Below are positions 37,264-46,415 of a DNA stretch of 64,000 bases, one piece after another; within the stretch, counting starts at the first letter, position 1; each line of letters starts with the position of its first letter. The position numbers and the translations under genes are program-made. The notes beneath the pieces are model-generated. The model was not told the origin of the DNA and did not search any database. It saw only the letters and a list, made by a program, of their open reading frames with translations. The stretch is taken from the NCBI GenBank assembly GCA_019054805.1, contig JAHQIY010000045.1, positions 57,507-121,506 on the forward strand, in the 5' to 3' direction. The stretch comes from Brachionus manjavacas (Eukaryota; Rotifera; Eurotatoria; Ploima; Brachionidae).

Positions 37264-37300
37264 AGAGGTGCTCACATACCTTCGTATGCTCCGCACCTCT
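37264..37300. repeat. Long hairpin between gyrB stop and its terminator
   Basis: AGAGGTGC (37264-37271) pairs with GCACCTCT (37293-37300), and inside it CATAC (37275-37279) pairs with GTATG (37284-37288) around a CTTC loop. No T-run follows. It could protect the gyrB mRNA 3' end or be a copy of a short dispersed repeat. Confidence 0.6.
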
Positions 37301-37349
37301 TCCTTGAACTAAAACGAAATAGCTTCGTCTCAAAAAACTAATTTTTAAA

Positions 37350-37380
37350 GGGCTACCAGAAATGGTGGTCCTTTTTGTTT
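37350..37380 (+). terminator. gyrB terminator
   Basis: GGGCTACCA and TGGTGGTCC (37350-37358 and 37363-37371) form a 9-bp stem, two pairs being G-U, capped by a GAAA tetraloop, followed by TTTTTGTTTT. Confidence 0.85.
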
Positions 37381-37410
37381 TCGATATTTTGATTATTTTT
37401 CAAATGCTTG

Positions 37411-37610
37411 GGATGTCATCCTCAAGAGGGAGGAACGACTGAGTTGGGGATCTCTAAAAGCACATTGAAATTTTTTAAGTCGGATCCCTTGAAACTATTT
37501 TGCTTTAGCCACATATCTATTGTTGAAGAGGGAAGCTGTCTTGCTCAAGAGAGAAGAAACAGAACCTCTGGATTCGCTGATAAGGTATCGCTCACGAGAG
37601 GATAACCTTA
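37411..37610. repeat. Possible 200-bp MITE-like intergenic repeat
   Basis: The ends are imperfect inverted repeats: GTCATCCTC (37415-37423) and GAGGATAAC (37598-37606), 8 of 9 bases complementary, with weaker G-rich periodic similarity beyond. No transposase gene lies inside, and the one reading frame (65 codons) has no recognisable product. The pattern resembles the GTCATCCTC-type repeats seen between genes in many vibrios. The rest of the gap up to ibpA holds no gene I can support. Confidence 0.4.
37488..37516 (+). promoter_or_regulatory. Sigma-32-like heat-shock promoter upstream of ibpA
   Basis: CTTGAAA (37488-37494), 14-base spacer, CCACATAT (37509-37516): one base off the sigma-32 consensus CCCCATNT. 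It is the best heat-shock match upstream of ibpA and would give a leader of roughly 250 bases, long enough for an RNA thermometer. It lies within the possible repeat element. Confidence 0.45.
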
Positions 37611-37773
37611 GAGGCACACATTGAACCGATTTATTACTACGTCCCTGTGCTTGTAAATATAAGTTATGAGGCCCGAGGAGTAGAAAATAAATCCCTTAGC
37701 CGGCAAAGATCTCAACAAGATAGATCCGCGCAAACTCACGGCTAAGACTATTGCTTACTATGAGGATAGCATT

Positions 37774-38208
37774 ATGAGAACTGTAGATTTCACTCCACTT
37801 TACCGCAACGCAATTGGCTTCGATCGTCTATTCAACATGATGGAAGCAAACACTGCGAAGAACGCTTCTGGCGGTTACCCTCCGTACAACATTGAGCAGA
37901 AAGACGAGAACCACTACCGCATTACTATGGCAGTGGCAGGTTTCGCTGATGAGCAGCTCGATCTGACTCAGAAAGAAAATATGCTGATTGTTAAAGGTGA
38001 GCGTAAAAGCGAAGAAGAGAAGCAATACGTTTACCAAGGTATCGCAGAGCGCGATTTCGAACGTAAATTCCAACTGGCAGACTACGTAAAAGTCGTGGGT
38101 GCGAGCATGGAAAACGGTCTACTGCATATCGACCTAGAGCGTGAGATTCCAGAAGCGATGCAACCGCGTAAGATTGCTATCAATGGCAGCAACCTAATCG
38201 AAGGTTAA
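37774..38208 (+). CDS. ibpA: Small heat-shock protein IbpA
   Basis: 144-residue alpha-crystallin-type chaperone that coats aggregating proteins and hands them to DnaK and ClpB. N-terminus [19 protein letters not shown] is typical of IbpA/IbpB, and the alpha-crystallin domain spans roughly 35-125 ([33 protein letters not shown]). The C-terminal I-x-I anchor appears as RKIAING-like. Only one ibp gene is present here, unlike E. coli ibpAB. AGGA precedes the ATG. Confidence 0.95.
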   Translation: MRTVDFTPLYRNAIGFDRLFNMMEANTAKNASGGYPPYNIEQKDENHYRITMAVAGFADEQLDLTQKENMLIVKGERKSEEEKQYVYQGIAERDFERKFQLADYVKVVGASMENGLLHIDLEREIPEAMQPRKIAINGSNLIEG

Positions 38209-38239
38209 TTGGCTGTCTCAAAACTGAGAGTAAAGAGTG

Positions 38240-38266
38240 AAAGAGCGCACATTAGCGCTCTTTTTT
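38240..38266 (+). terminator. ibpA terminator
   Basis: AAAGAGCGC-ACATTA-GCGCTCTTT, a perfect 9-bp stem with a 6-base loop, followed by further T residues. Confidence 0.88.
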
Positions 38267-38328
38267 ATTGTACTCGAATCTGTAAATCAGTACTTTCTGC
38301 GCCGTAAACGATAAATTTGGAAAATAGA

Positions 38329-38718
38329 ATGAAAAAATTATTATTGGCGGCTTTAGTTATTGCTGTCTCTGGCTGTTCTAGCCTTGTTGCTCCGCTTGCT
38401 ACTGACTACACCGCATCAAACGGTGAAAAGATTCGTATCGCATACGCAAACCCTGAAAAATCGGCTAACTGTGAGCTGAAAGGTCAATCAGCGTTCAACC
38501 CTAACTCGCAAAGTATTATGGGTATTGTATCGTTTGGTGATAGCGGAATGGATGCTGAGCACAAAATCAACTCAACTTTTGGTGAAGAAGCAGCAGCGTT
38601 AGGCGCTAACTACATTAATCGTGGATTTGCTGGCTCTTCTACATACGGTGGTGTGTATCAGCGTTCTTCTACAATAGAAGCAAGCTACTTCTCATGTGAG
38701 CACATCCCAGCTCTATAA
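38329..38718 (+). CDS. Small lipoprotein, possibly DUF4156 family
   Basis: 129 residues with a lipoprotein signal (MKKLLLAALVIAVSGC, lipobox VSGC, acylated Cys16), then a small domain with two cysteines (SANCELKG and SYFSCEH) that could form a disulfide. The segment FGEEAAALGANYINRG resembles the DUF4156 pattern in which an AAxLGAN stretch closes the domain; this link is tentative. Ser-Ser after the Cys favours outer-membrane sorting. ATG at 38329 preferred over a TTG four codons earlier. Function unknown. Confidence 0.85.
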   Translation: MKKLLLAALVIAVSGCSSLVAPLATDYTASNGEKIRIAYANPEKSANCELKGQSAFNPNSQSIMGIVSFGDSGMDAEHKINSTFGEEAAALGANYINRGFAGSSTYGGVYQRSSTIEASYFSCEHIPAL

Positions 38719-38723
38719 ATACC

Positions 38724-38756
38724 AACAGCCCAAAGCGTGAACTTTGGGCTGTTTTT
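38724..38756 (+). terminator. Terminator after the lipoprotein gene
   Basis: CAGCCCAAAG-CGTGAA-CTTTGGGCTG (extendable by two A-T pairs), followed by TTTTTG. It also lies ahead of the convergent avtA end. Confidence 0.87.
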
Positions 38757-38768
38757 GTTTTGCTGCGC

Positions 38769-40019
38769 TTAACCTTGCTGGTAAGCGCGCTCTACTTCCT
38801 CTGCGATGATAGCGATACCTTTTTGCATCATTTCGTCATCTTGAACATAGTTCATTCGTAAGCATTGATGAGCATGTTCCCAGTCATCTTCTTGACCAAT
38901 AAAGAAGTACTCGCCAGGAACAATCAGAACGCCGCGTGCTTTTAAGCGTTGATACAGCTCCATAGTGGTGATCGGCAGCTCATCAAACCAAAGCCAAAGG
39001 AAAATAGCGCCCTCTGGTTTGTGAATTCGGAAACGTGAGTCAGTAATTGCTGTTTGCAGTAACTCGACAGCTCGCTGAGACTTCTGTTTGTAGAAAGGTT
39101 TAATCACCTCTGAACTCAGCTTTAACAAATCCCCTTTGCCAATAATGTGGTTGGCAATTGCAGGGCCTAAACTGCCCGGAGCGAGACTGATAATGCCATT
39201 CATATTGGTCATAGCCTGAGTGATTTCTTCACTGGCAATCACGATTCCGCAACGCACACCCGGCAAACCGAGTTTCGATAGGCTCATGCAAAGAATGGTG
39301 TTTTCATTCCAGAATGGCTCAACATCTTCAAAAATAATATTTGGAAACGGTAAACCGTAAGCATTATCTATGATCAGTGGGATGTTGTTCTCGCGCGCGA
39401 GTTTATCCAATTTATGGATCTCTTCGTCGGTCAGCACATTGCCAGTTGGATTAGTAGGGCGGGATGCACAGATAGCGGCGACGGAGTCATCTACCTTTAG
39501 CTGTTCAAAATCGACATGATATTTAAATAGACCATTGTCGAGCATTTCAATCTCTGGGTGGTAAGAGACAAAGATATCTTCATCTATGCCTGCATCGCCA
39601 TAGCCAATATACTCTGGAGCGAGCGGCAGTAAGATTTTTTTGTGCGAGCCGTCAGGCTGTTTGCCAGCCAGCAGATTAAATAGGTAGAAAAAGCCACTTT
39701 GACTGCCGTTGGTTAAGCTGATGTTCTTTTCTGTGATATTCCAGCCATAGGTCTCTTTAAGTAGCTTGGCGAGCGCTTTAACAAATGCATCTTTGCCTTG
39801 CGGGCCATCGTAGTTCGCCATTGCGGCAACCAGCTCTCCACTTTCTAGCAGTTCCTCACTGGCGAGTCGAAAATAATCGAGCATGGCAGGAATGGCGGCC
39901 GGGTTACCTCCACCGAGCATGATGGCACCAGGAGTGCGTAGACCATCATTTAAATCATCCATTAACTGGGTAATACCTGAATACTGATTAAATTTTTCAC
40001 CAAACTTAGAAAACTGCAT
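38769..40019 (-). CDS. avtA: Valine-pyruvate aminotransferase AvtA
   Basis: 416-residue PLP enzyme (fold type I) making valine or alanine by transamination (alanine-valine transaminase). The N-terminus GITQLMDDLNDGLRTPGAIMLGGGNPA and the PLP lysine in CMSLSKLGLPGVRCG match E. coli AvtA along the whole length. Links to the ilv genes encoded 12 kb away. Single gene, convergent with the lipoprotein gene. Confidence 0.96.
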   Translation of the reverse strand: MQFSKFGEKFNQYSGITQLMDDLNDGLRTPGAIMLGGGNPAAIPAMLDYFRLASEELLESGELVAAMANYDGPQGKDAFVKALAKLLKETYGWNITEKNISLTNGSQSGFFYLFNLLAGKQPDGSHKKILLPLAPEYIGYGDAGIDEDIFVSYHPEIEMLDNGLFKYHVDFEQLKVDDSVAAICASRPTNPTGNVLTDEEIHKLDKLARENNIPLIIDNAYGLPFPNIIFEDVEPFWNENTILCMSLSKLGLPGVRCGIVIASEEITQAMTNMNGIISLAPGSLGPAIANHIIGKGDLLKLSSEVIKPFYKQKSQRAVELLQTAITDSRFRIHKPEGAIFLWLWFDELPITTMELYQRLKARGVLIVPGEYFFIGQEDDWEHAHQCLRMNYVQDDEMMQKGIAIIAEEVERAYQQG

Positions 40020-40157
40020 TACTTTCTGTACCTAATTCATTGTTGTCATTGCTTTAGTTCTTGAACAGCTAGTGCGTGGCTAGCCAATAGAGTAATCCTT
40101 GAACATACATTAATGATAATAGGACGAAAAGCACTAAATCAGTGCATTGATAAAGAA

Positions 40158-40183
40158 AAGCCCAACTCCGAGGAGTTGGGCTT
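40158..40183 (-). terminator. glyS terminator
   Basis: AAGCCCAACTC and GAGTTGGGCTT pair around CGAG, with CTTTTCTTT following on the minus strand. It is 45 bases past the glyS stop. Confidence 0.82.
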
Positions 40184-40227
40184 GAGTAGACTTGCTTAGT
40201 GTAAGGTCTTAGACCCTACTTTCGTGC

Positions 40228-42294
40228 TTACTTCTGCAGTAAAGAAATATCGGCAATTTCTAAGAACAGGTTACGCAGGTTGTTTAGCAGTGTTAGACGG
40301 TTCTTTTTCAGAGCTTCGTCATCTGCCATTACCATTACGTTATCGAAGAAGGCATCAACAGGCTCACGTAGGTCAGCAAGCTTGCTTAGCGCCTCTTGGT
40401 AGTTACCAGTTGCGAACGCTGGCTCTAGCGCTTCTGTCATCACTTCAACGCTTTCAGCTAGTGCTTTTTCTGCGTCTTCTTGTAGAAGCGCAAGGTCGAT
40501 GTCTGTCGCTAGCTCACCGTCGAATTTCGCTAGGATGTTACCTACACGTTTGTTCGCTGCAGCTAGTGCTTCTGCGGCTTCTAGCTCACGGAAGTGAGAT
40601 ACTGCTTTCACGCGCTGATCGAAGTCTGCAGGCTTAGTTGGACGGTTAGCCAGTACAGCTTGGATGATATCCACGCTGAAGCCTTCGTCTTTGTACCATG
40701 CATTGAAACGACCAAGCATAAACTCGATTACGTCGTCAGCAACATTTGCGTTAGTCAGCTTGTCACCAAATAGAGACTGAGCTTTAGCAATTAGGTCAGT
40801 TAGGTCTAGGTTGTAGCCGTTTTCTACGATAATACGTAGTACACCTAGTGATGCACGACGAAGTGCGAATGGGTCAGAGCCCTTAGGAGCTTGACCAATA
40901 CCGAAGATACCAACGATAGTATCTAGCTTGTCTGCCATTGCTACCGCAGAAGAGATCCCTGTGCTTGGTAGCTCGTCACCCGCGAAACGAGGCATGTACT
41001 GCTCGTAAAGCGCCAGTGCAACTTGCTCATCTTCACCATCGTGAGTCGCGTAGTGCATGCCCATTACACCTTGAGTATCGGTAAACTCGAATACCATTGA
41101 TGTCATTAGGTCACACTTCGCCAGAAGACCTGCACGCTTAGATTTTTCAACGTCAGCATCGATCTGCTCAGCGATGTAGCCAGCAAGCTCTGTGATGCGG
41201 TCAGTCTTGTCTTTGATAGTACCAAGCTGCTTCTGGAAGATAGCTTGCTCTAGCTCAGGTAGACGGTCGATTAGAGGACGCTTACGGTCAGTGTTGAAGA
41301 AGAACTCTGCATCCGCTAGACGTGGACGAACAACCTTCTCGTTACCTTCGATGACGTAGCGAGGCTCTTTTGATTCGATGTTTGAAACGAAGATGAAGTT
41401 AGGCAGTAGCTTCTTGTTGTCATCGTAAACAGGGAAGTACTTCTGGTCACCTTTCATAGTGTAAACCAGCGCTTCAGAAGGTACTTTTAGGAACTCTTCT
41501 TCAAACTTCGCAGTTAAGACTACTGGCCACTCAACCAGAGAAGTCACTTCTTCTACTAGGTCATCTTCTAGATCAGCAACACCGCCAACGGCCGCTGCTG
41601 CTTTTTGCGAGTCAGCAAGGATGATCGCTTTACGCGCTTCGTAATCAGCCATAACTTTACCGCGCTCTTCTAGGATCGCTGGGTATTGCTCTGCTGATTC
41701 GATAGTGAACTCTTGCTCACCCATGAAGCGGTGACCGCGGATAGTACGGTCCGATGCTACGCCTAGGATCTCACCTTCGATAAGGTCAGAGCCCATAAGC
41801 ATGGTGAGTGTTTTAACCGGGCGGATAAACTGAGTTGTCTTGTTACCCCAACGCATTGGCTTAGCGATAGGTAGGTTACCCAGTGCTTTAGCTGCTAGGT
41901 CGACAACGATTTCAGACGTTGCTTGGCCTTTCACTTCTTGTTTGAACAGTAGCCATTCGCCTTTGTCTGTGACTAGACGGTCAGCTTGTTCAACAGTGAT
42001 ACCGTTACCACGTGCCCAGCCTTGTGCTGCTTTAGTCGCGTTACCGTCAGCATCGAATGCTAAAGAAACCGCAGGACCACGCTTCTCTACTACTTTGTCT
42101 GCTTGGCCTTCAGCTAGTGCTGAAACCTTAAGTGCTAGACGACGAGGAGCGGCGTACCATTTCACACCTTCGTGTGCTAGGTCTGCGCCTTTTAGCTCAG
42201 CTTCGAAGTTTGCTGCGAACGCTTCCGCTAGAGTGCGAAGTTGCGTTGGTGGTAGCTCTTCAGTACCTAGTTCAATTAGAAATTCTTTAGCCAT
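40228..42294 (-). CDS. glyS: Glycyl-tRNA synthetase beta subunit
   Basis: 688-residue subunit of the alpha2-beta2 bacterial glycyl-tRNA synthetase; it binds tRNA and includes the HD-like and DALR anticodon-binding parts. N-terminus [14 protein letters not shown] and [12 protein letters not shown]-type segments fit. The ATG at 42294 (MAKEFL) is 2 bases after the glyQ stop, the tightest coupling; an upstream in-frame start would overlap glyQ. Confidence 0.97.
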   Translation of the reverse strand: MAKEFLIELGTEELPPTQLRTLAEAFAANFEAELKGADLAHEGVKWYAAPRRLALKVSALAEGQADKVVEKRGPAVSLAFDADGNATKAAQGWARGNGITVEQADRLVTDKGEWLLFKQEVKGQATSEIVVDLAAKALGNLPIAKPMRWGNKTTQFIRPVKTLTMLMGSDLIEGEILGVASDRTIRGHRFMGEQEFTIESAEQYPAILEERGKVMADYEARKAIILADSQKAAAAVGGVADLEDDLVEEVTSLVEWPVVLTAKFEEEFLKVPSEALVYTMKGDQKYFPVYDDNKKLLPNFIFVSNIESKEPRYVIEGNEKVVRPRLADAEFFFNTDRKRPLIDRLPELEQAIFQKQLGTIKDKTDRITELAGYIAEQIDADVEKSKRAGLLAKCDLMTSMVFEFTDTQGVMGMHYATHDGEDEQVALALYEQYMPRFAGDELPSTGISSAVAMADKLDTIVGIFGIGQAPKGSDPFALRRASLGVLRIIVENGYNLDLTDLIAKAQSLFGDKLTNANVADDVIEFMLGRFNAWYKDEGFSVDIIQAVLANRPTKPADFDQRVKAVSHFRELEAAEALAAANKRVGNILAKFDGELATDIDLALLQEDAEKALAESVEVMTEALEPAFATGNYQEALSKLADLREPVDAFFDNVMVMADDEALKKNRLTLLNNLRNLFLEIADISLLQK

Positions 42295-42296
42295 GA

Positions 42297-43214
42297 TTAC
42301 TTCTCCTCGTTGCGGCACATTGGGAAGCCAAGCGCTTCACGTGATGCGTAGTACGCCTCAGCAACAGACTTAGTCAGGTTGCGGATACGAAGGATGTAAC
42401 GTTGGCGCTCTGTTACAGAGATAGCTTTGCGCGCATCAAGGATGTTGAATGCGTGACCCGCTTTTAGAATGCGCTCGTAAGCTGGAAGCGGAAGTGGCTT
42501 CTCTAGCTCAAGTAGCTCTTTACACTCTTTTTCACACTGATCGAAGAACGTGAATAGGAAATCTACGTCTGCGTGTTCGAAGTTGTACGTTGATTGTTCC
42601 ACTTCGTTTTGGTGGAAGATGTCACCGTAAGTCACTTTGCTACCGTCTGGTGCGATGTTCCACACTAGGTCGTAAACAGAGTCTACTTCTTGGATGTACA
42701 TTGCTAGACGCTCGATACCGTAAGTGATCTCACCAGTAACAGGTTTACACTCAAGGCCACCAACTTGCTGGAAGTAAGTAAACTGAGTTACTTCCATGCC
42801 GTTTAGCCATACTTCCCAACCAAGACCCCATGCGCCTAGCGTAGGGTTTTCCCAGTTGTCTTCTACGAAACGAATATCGTGTACTAGCGGGTCGATACCA
42901 AGAACTTCAAGTGAGCCTAGGTACAACTCCTGAATGTTGTCTGGAGATGGTTTTAGAGCTACTTGGAACTGATAGTAGTGCTGCAGACGGTTCGGGTTTT
43001 CACCATAACGACCATCGGTCGGACGACGTGAAGGTTGAACGTAAGCTGTCGACATTGGCTCTGGGCCAAGTGCACGTAGACATGTCATTGGGTGAGAGGT
43101 GCCCGCACCTACTTCCATATCTAGAGGTTGAACAATAGTACAACCGTTTTGTGCCCAGTAATCCTGCAGCGCGAGGATCATTCCCTGGAAGGTTTTGATA
43201 TCGTAATTTTGCAT
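42297..43214 (-). CDS. glyQ: Glycyl-tRNA synthetase alpha subunit
   Basis: 305-residue catalytic class II aminoacyl-tRNA synthetase subunit. Opens [18 protein letters not shown] and includes [30 protein letters not shown] and [12 protein letters not shown] (motif 3). First gene of glyQS, divergent from the mneA riboswitch. Confidence 0.97.
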   Translation of the reverse strand: MQNYDIKTFQGMILALQDYWAQNGCTIVQPLDMEVGAGTSHPMTCLRALGPEPMSTAYVQPSRRPTDGRYGENPNRLQHYYQFQVALKPSPDNIQELYLGSLEVLGIDPLVHDIRFVEDNWENPTLGAWGLGWEVWLNGMEVTQFTYFQQVGGLECKPVTGEITYGIERLAMYIQEVDSVYDLVWNIAPDGSKVTYGDIFHQNEVEQSTYNFEHADVDFLFTFFDQCEKECKELLELEKPLPLPAYERILKAGHAFNILDARKAISVTERQRYILRIRNLTKSVAEAYYASREALGFPMCRNEEK

Positions 43215-43396
43215 AGTAATTCGCGCGATTCTTGTGTCAAAAATTGAGAAAAAATAACAATCAAGTATACCCAGATATTTGGCATGGGAGTAGCGTTAAT
43301 CTTGATTAATTCCTAGGCAAAATTCTCCTTTAATGGAAATTTAATGGCTTATTCGTCCAAATTTTCCTAAAAGGGAGTTTATTTGCAGTTTATCGC

Positions 43397-43425
43397 TTGA
43401 GAAACACCTTTCAGATGGTTAGAAT
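43397..43425 (+). promoter_or_regulatory. mneA promoter
   Basis: TTGAGA (43397-43402), 17-base spacer and TAGAAT (43420-43425). Transcription would begin about 43432, exactly where the manganese aptamer starts. Confidence 0.65.
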
Positions 43426-43431
43426 TCCGCC

Positions 43432-43578
43432 GTCTTTGGGGAGTAGCTTACTTAACTATCAACACTGGGATGTTAAGTTCGTTCGTCAACATAATTGATG
43501 CAAAATCATCATGGCGTTCGAGACGTATCGACCAATTTAATCACAATAATGTCGCATGCGTTTAGCAAGACCTTAGAC
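43432..43578 (+). ncRNA. yybP-ykoY manganese riboswitch
   Basis: The two conserved loops of the Mn2+ aptamer are present: GGGGAGTAGC (43438-43447) at the 5' side and TTTAGCAAGACC (43561-43572) at the 3' side, closed by GTCT (43432-43435) with AGAC (43575-43578). GTCAACATA occurs between them near 43488. It lies in the 5' leader of a UPF0016 manganese exporter gene. Downstream GGGGC and GCCCC segments (about 43599 and 43638) can pair next to the ribosome binding site, the probable expression platform. Confidence 0.9.
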
Positions 43579-43655
43579 AAATCATCACGAACCGGGGTGG
43601 GGCGTGAGGTTTGTCTTCGGTTAAAATTATAATCCCTGCCCCAGAAGAGCATGTC

Positions 43656-44213
43656 GTGAGCGTTTTAGCTATTTCTATCACCACCGTTGCCTTGGCGGAA
43701 ATCGGTGATAAAACCCAACTTTTGTCCCTGCTTTTAGCCAGTCGATACCGTAAACCAGTACCGATCATCGCCGCTATATTTTTAGCTACATTGGCGAACC
43801 ATGCCCTTGCTGCATGGCTTGGTGTTGTTGTCGCCGATTACCTCTCTCCAGATATTTTGAAGTGGGTGCTGGTGGTGAGCTTTTTGGTGATGGCTGGCTG
43901 GGTACTGATCCCTGACAAACTTGATGACGATGAACAGATTTCGAATCGAGGGCCGTTTGTCGCAAGCTTCATTGCCTTTTTTATCGCTGAAGTTGGAGAT
44001 AAGACTCAAATCGCAACTTCGATTCTCGGTGCGCAATATCCTGACGCACTAACTTTGGTAATTTTGGGTACGACGATCGGCATGTTGCTGGCCAATGTCC
44101 CTGTGGTTCTGATTGGCAAACTATCTGCTGATAAGATGCCGCTAGATTTAATTCGCAAGATTACAGCATTACTGTTTATTGCTCTGGCAACCGCGGCTGC
44201 CGTGTTTCAATAA
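43656..44213 (+). CDS. mneA: Manganese exporter MneA (UPF0016/GDT1 family)
   Basis: 185-residue six-helix inner-membrane exporter with the two hallmark motifs, EIGDKTQL in the first helix and EVGDKTQI in the fourth, which bind the metal. In Vibrio cholerae the homologue MneA exports manganese. I chose GTG at 43656 (MSVLAIS) over a TTG 15 codons upstream because the family starts just before the first helix and AGAAGAG precedes it. A manganese riboswitch in its leader supports the substrate. Confidence 0.92.
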   Translation: MSVLAISITTVALAEIGDKTQLLSLLLASRYRKPVPIIAAIFLATLANHALAAWLGVVVADYLSPDILKWVLVVSFLVMAGWVLIPDKLDDDEQISNRGPFVASFIAFFIAEVGDKTQIATSILGAQYPDALTLVILGTTIGMLLANVPVVLIGKLSADKMPLDLIRKITALLFIALATAAAVFQ

Positions 44214-44369
44214 CATCGGCTAAGTTGGTGTTAAATATCAATAACTAGCAGTGAAAAGATCCAGTTCAAACTCTGAATTTATTTCATTCTGAGTCGTGAT
44301 CGCTGACATATAAGTGTCATACTTGTCATGGTACTTTAACCATGTGAATGATAGCGAGAGGGCAAGGTT

Positions 44370-44630
44370 ATGCTTACACGTTATACGGGGATGACACCTA
44401 AAAGTCAGAGTTATTTGTTCACCTTTGGTCTAGCGCTGTGTTTGCTAGCAATGGTACTGACCGATATGTGGCTACCGATTGTGGCTGGTTCGTTTATTTT
44501 GACTGGTTTGACTGTTGAAGCTTGGATTCGAGCTGAACATATTATCCCGATGCATGAAGAGATGCGCGCGATGAGAAAGCAGATAAGTAAACTTCAGTCA
44601 GAAGTCCGCACACTAGAATACGATGAATAA
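44370..44630 (+). CDS. Small two-helix membrane protein of unknown function
   Basis: 86 residues: two hydrophobic segments (about 14-30, LFTFGLALCLLAMVLT, and 34-50, PIVAGSFILTGLTVEAW) and a C-terminal amphipathic, charged tail (EEMRAMRKQISKLQSEVRTLE) likely to form a coiled coil. AAGG precedes the ATG, and a strong terminator follows. I do not recognise the family. Confidence 0.78.
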   Translation: MLTRYTGMTPKSQSYLFTFGLALCLLAMVLTDMWLPIVAGSFILTGLTVEAWIRAEHIIPMHEEMRAMRKQISKLQSEVRTLEYDE

Positions 44631-44634
44631 AACA

Positions 44635-44664
44635 ACGGCAGCCACAAAGGCTGCCGTTTTCTTT
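44635..44664 (+). terminator. Terminator after the 86-residue protein gene
   Basis: AACGGCAGCC-ACAAA-GGCTGCCGTT followed by TTCTTTT; a 10-bp perfect stem lying also at the end of the convergent tusA. Confidence 0.88.
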
Positions 44665-44677
44665 TCTGCCGTGGCGT

Positions 44678-44926
44678 TTAAGCCATTCCTTTCTTGATCA
44701 GATACTGATAAGGCAGTTGTTCGGTTTGCGAGCCAATCAATTGGTGGTCCATAAAGCGACAAAAACTTGGAATGTCGCGAGTTGTTGATGGGTCATCCGC
44801 CTTAACGAGCAGTACTTCACCATCTTGCATGGTTCTAATTGTCTTCCTGACCATCATCACTGGCTCTGGGCAGCGTAATCCTTCCGCCTCTAATGTCTTG
44901 GTTGCCTGTTCTGGATTGAATGTCAT
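44678..44926 (-). CDS. tusA: Sulfur carrier protein TusA
   Basis: 82-residue sulfur-relay protein that takes persulfide from IscS and passes it on for tRNA 2-thiouridine and other sulfur transfers. The reactive cysteine is Cys19 in the family motif [15 protein letters not shown] (CPxP), and the [17 protein letters not shown] segment fits. Convergent with the small membrane protein gene. Confidence 0.94.
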   Translation of the reverse strand: MTFNPEQATKTLEAEGLRCPEPVMMVRKTIRTMQDGEVLLVKADDPSTTRDIPSFCRFMDHQLIGSQTEQLPYQYLIKKGMA

Positions 44927-45061
44927 GGTCGTATCTTTGGTTACTCAATTTGGCCTAGATAATACTAGTGAAGAAAAAATATTCAATAACCCCTTGGCAA
45001 AGCGATCATTTTGTTTTAACTTAGTTAACAAGTTGGTAACATTTAAAACGGGAGAGCAAGT

Positions 45062-45256
45062 ATGTTGACAGCTTTAGATCGTCTAACCATCTATTCAGTG
45101 CTGTGTTTTATCTCTTTTTGCGCACTTGTTTTACGTTCACCAGCAGAATCGTCGTCATTTATGCCTTTGCTCGGCATGGGTGCGACGGTGGTAGGGATTT
45201 GGCTTGAGATGCATCGCTGGCCGAGCGCATCTGAAGAACACGAAAACGAATTGTAG
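45062..45256 (+). CDS. Small membrane protein of unknown function
   Basis: 64 residues with two hydrophobic stretches (about 8-24 and 33-47) and a hydrophilic acidic tail (HRWPSASEEHENEL). GGGAGAGCAAGT precedes the ATG. Family unknown; similar in plan to the 86-residue protein at 44370 but not visibly homologous. It is followed by a tetraloop terminator. Confidence 0.72.
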   Translation: MLTALDRLTIYSVLCFISFCALVLRSPAESSSFMPLLGMGATVVGIWLEMHRWPSASEEHENEL

Positions 45257-45332
45257 CGCTTCCAACTACGCTTCGCTTTTTATCACTACGCTCAACTACA
45301 TTCCGACACTATCCCCAGTTTTCTTGGGCTTC

Positions 45333-45357
45333 CCCGCTGAAAAGCGGGATTTTTTTT
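45333..45357 (+). terminator. Tetraloop terminator after the small membrane protein
   Basis: CCCGCT-GAAA-AGCGGG followed by A and eight T residues. Confidence 0.88.
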
Positions 45358-45409
45358 GCCTGAAAAAGGTACAATACGCCCATACCCATCTAAAATACGT
45401 GGTTTAAGC

Positions 45410-46351
45410 GTGGAATTAGAAGATATTTATCGTCGAGATCTCAACCTATTGGTTGCATTGCGCGTACTGATTGAAGAGTGCAGCGTGAGCAAAGCTGCGA
45501 ATCGCCTTAACCTTAGTCAATCCGCGATGAGTCGTGTTTTAGGGCGGCTGCGCGATATGCTTGGTGACCCTTTGTTCACCCGCCAAGGTCAACATCTGAT
45601 TCCGACAGAAAAGGCACTCGAAATTGATCGCTGTTTAGGTGAGCCACTAGAATCACTGCGTCAGTTGTTGTCTCCAATTGAGTTTGAACCAAGCAGCTGC
45701 GATCAAACGTTTAATATCGCTACGACGGACTACGCAATGCAAACTATCTTGCCGTTTGCTTTGCCACGTATTTATCAAGAAGCGCCCAATGTGTCGTTTA
45801 ACTTTTTACCACTTCAGCATGATAGATTAGCCGATCAGCTCACCTATGAAGGTGCAGACCTAGCGATCTGCCGCCCAATTGGCCCTGTAGAGCCACTGCG
45901 TAGCGAAATTTTGGGTCGGGTTGGGGTGTTGTGCCTACTATCGAAGCAGCACCCATTAGCAGACAAAGAGCTCAGCTTGCAGGATTATCTCAACTACCCG
46001 CATGCGATGATCGCTATTAGTGATGGTGTTAAGGCGTTGATTGAAGGGGCGTTAGTTGACCAACCTAAGCGCAAGATGGTGCTGCGTGCGTACCATCTAG
46101 AGGCTGCGTTGGCGATTGTCGATACCATGCCACTGATTATTACGGTTCCGGCAGACTTGGCTTATTTGGTCGCTGAACGCTATGACCTAGTCATCAAGCC
46201 ACTGCCATTTCAGTTTACCCCGTTCGACTATTCGATGATTTGGCACCCACGCTGTGAGCATTCGCCTGCTCAGGAGTGGTTACGCGGAATCGTAAAGGAA
46301 GAGTGCAGTCGCTTGATTGCCAAGCGCATTGACGATATTGGTTTGGACTAA
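45410..46351 (+). CDS. LysR-family transcriptional regulator (LeuO/YidZ-like)
   Basis: 313 residues. Winged helix at 5-65 (RRDLNLLVALRVLIEECSV, then NLSQSAMSRVLGRLRDMLGDPLF) and an effector-binding domain. The DLNLL opening and LGDPLF put it in the LeuO/NodD/YidZ branch. I took GTG at 45410 (MELEDIYRRDLNLL) rather than a start 18 codons upstream, which would enter the preceding terminator. It converges on acuI, so it may regulate acrylate metabolism; that is inference. Confidence 0.88.
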   Translation: MELEDIYRRDLNLLVALRVLIEECSVSKAANRLNLSQSAMSRVLGRLRDMLGDPLFTRQGQHLIPTEKALEIDRCLGEPLESLRQLLSPIEFEPSSCDQTFNIATTDYAMQTILPFALPRIYQEAPNVSFNFLPLQHDRLADQLTYEGADLAICRPIGPVEPLRSEILGRVGVLCLLSKQHPLADKELSLQDYLNYPHAMIAISDGVKALIEGALVDQPKRKMVLRAYHLEAALAIVDTMPLIITVPADLAYLVAERYDLVIKPLPFQFTPFDYSMIWHPRCEHSPAQEWLRGIVKEECSRLIAKRIDDIGLD

Positions 46352-46365
46352 ATCGTTTCAATAAC

Positions 46366-46398
46366 AAAAGAGCCAGCATTACAGGTGCTGGCTCTTTT
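46366..46398. terminator. Bidirectional terminator between LysR gene and acuI
   Basis: AAAAGAGCCAGCA-TTACAGG-TGCTGGCTCTTTT: a perfect 13-bp stem with a 7-base loop between two convergent genes. Confidence 0.92.
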
Positions 46399-46415
46399 CT
46401 ATCTAACTGCAGCTG

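Noticed and set aside
37408-37605. 65-codon plus-strand reading frame between gyrB and ibpA
   Set aside because: No ribosome site, no recognisable family, and it coincides almost exactly with the inverted-repeat-bounded element, so the frame is probably a chance opening.
41840-42373. 177-codon frame opposite glyS and glyQ
   Set aside because: It lies entirely on the other strand of two certain genes and has the composition of a complementary-strand frame; no ribosome site.
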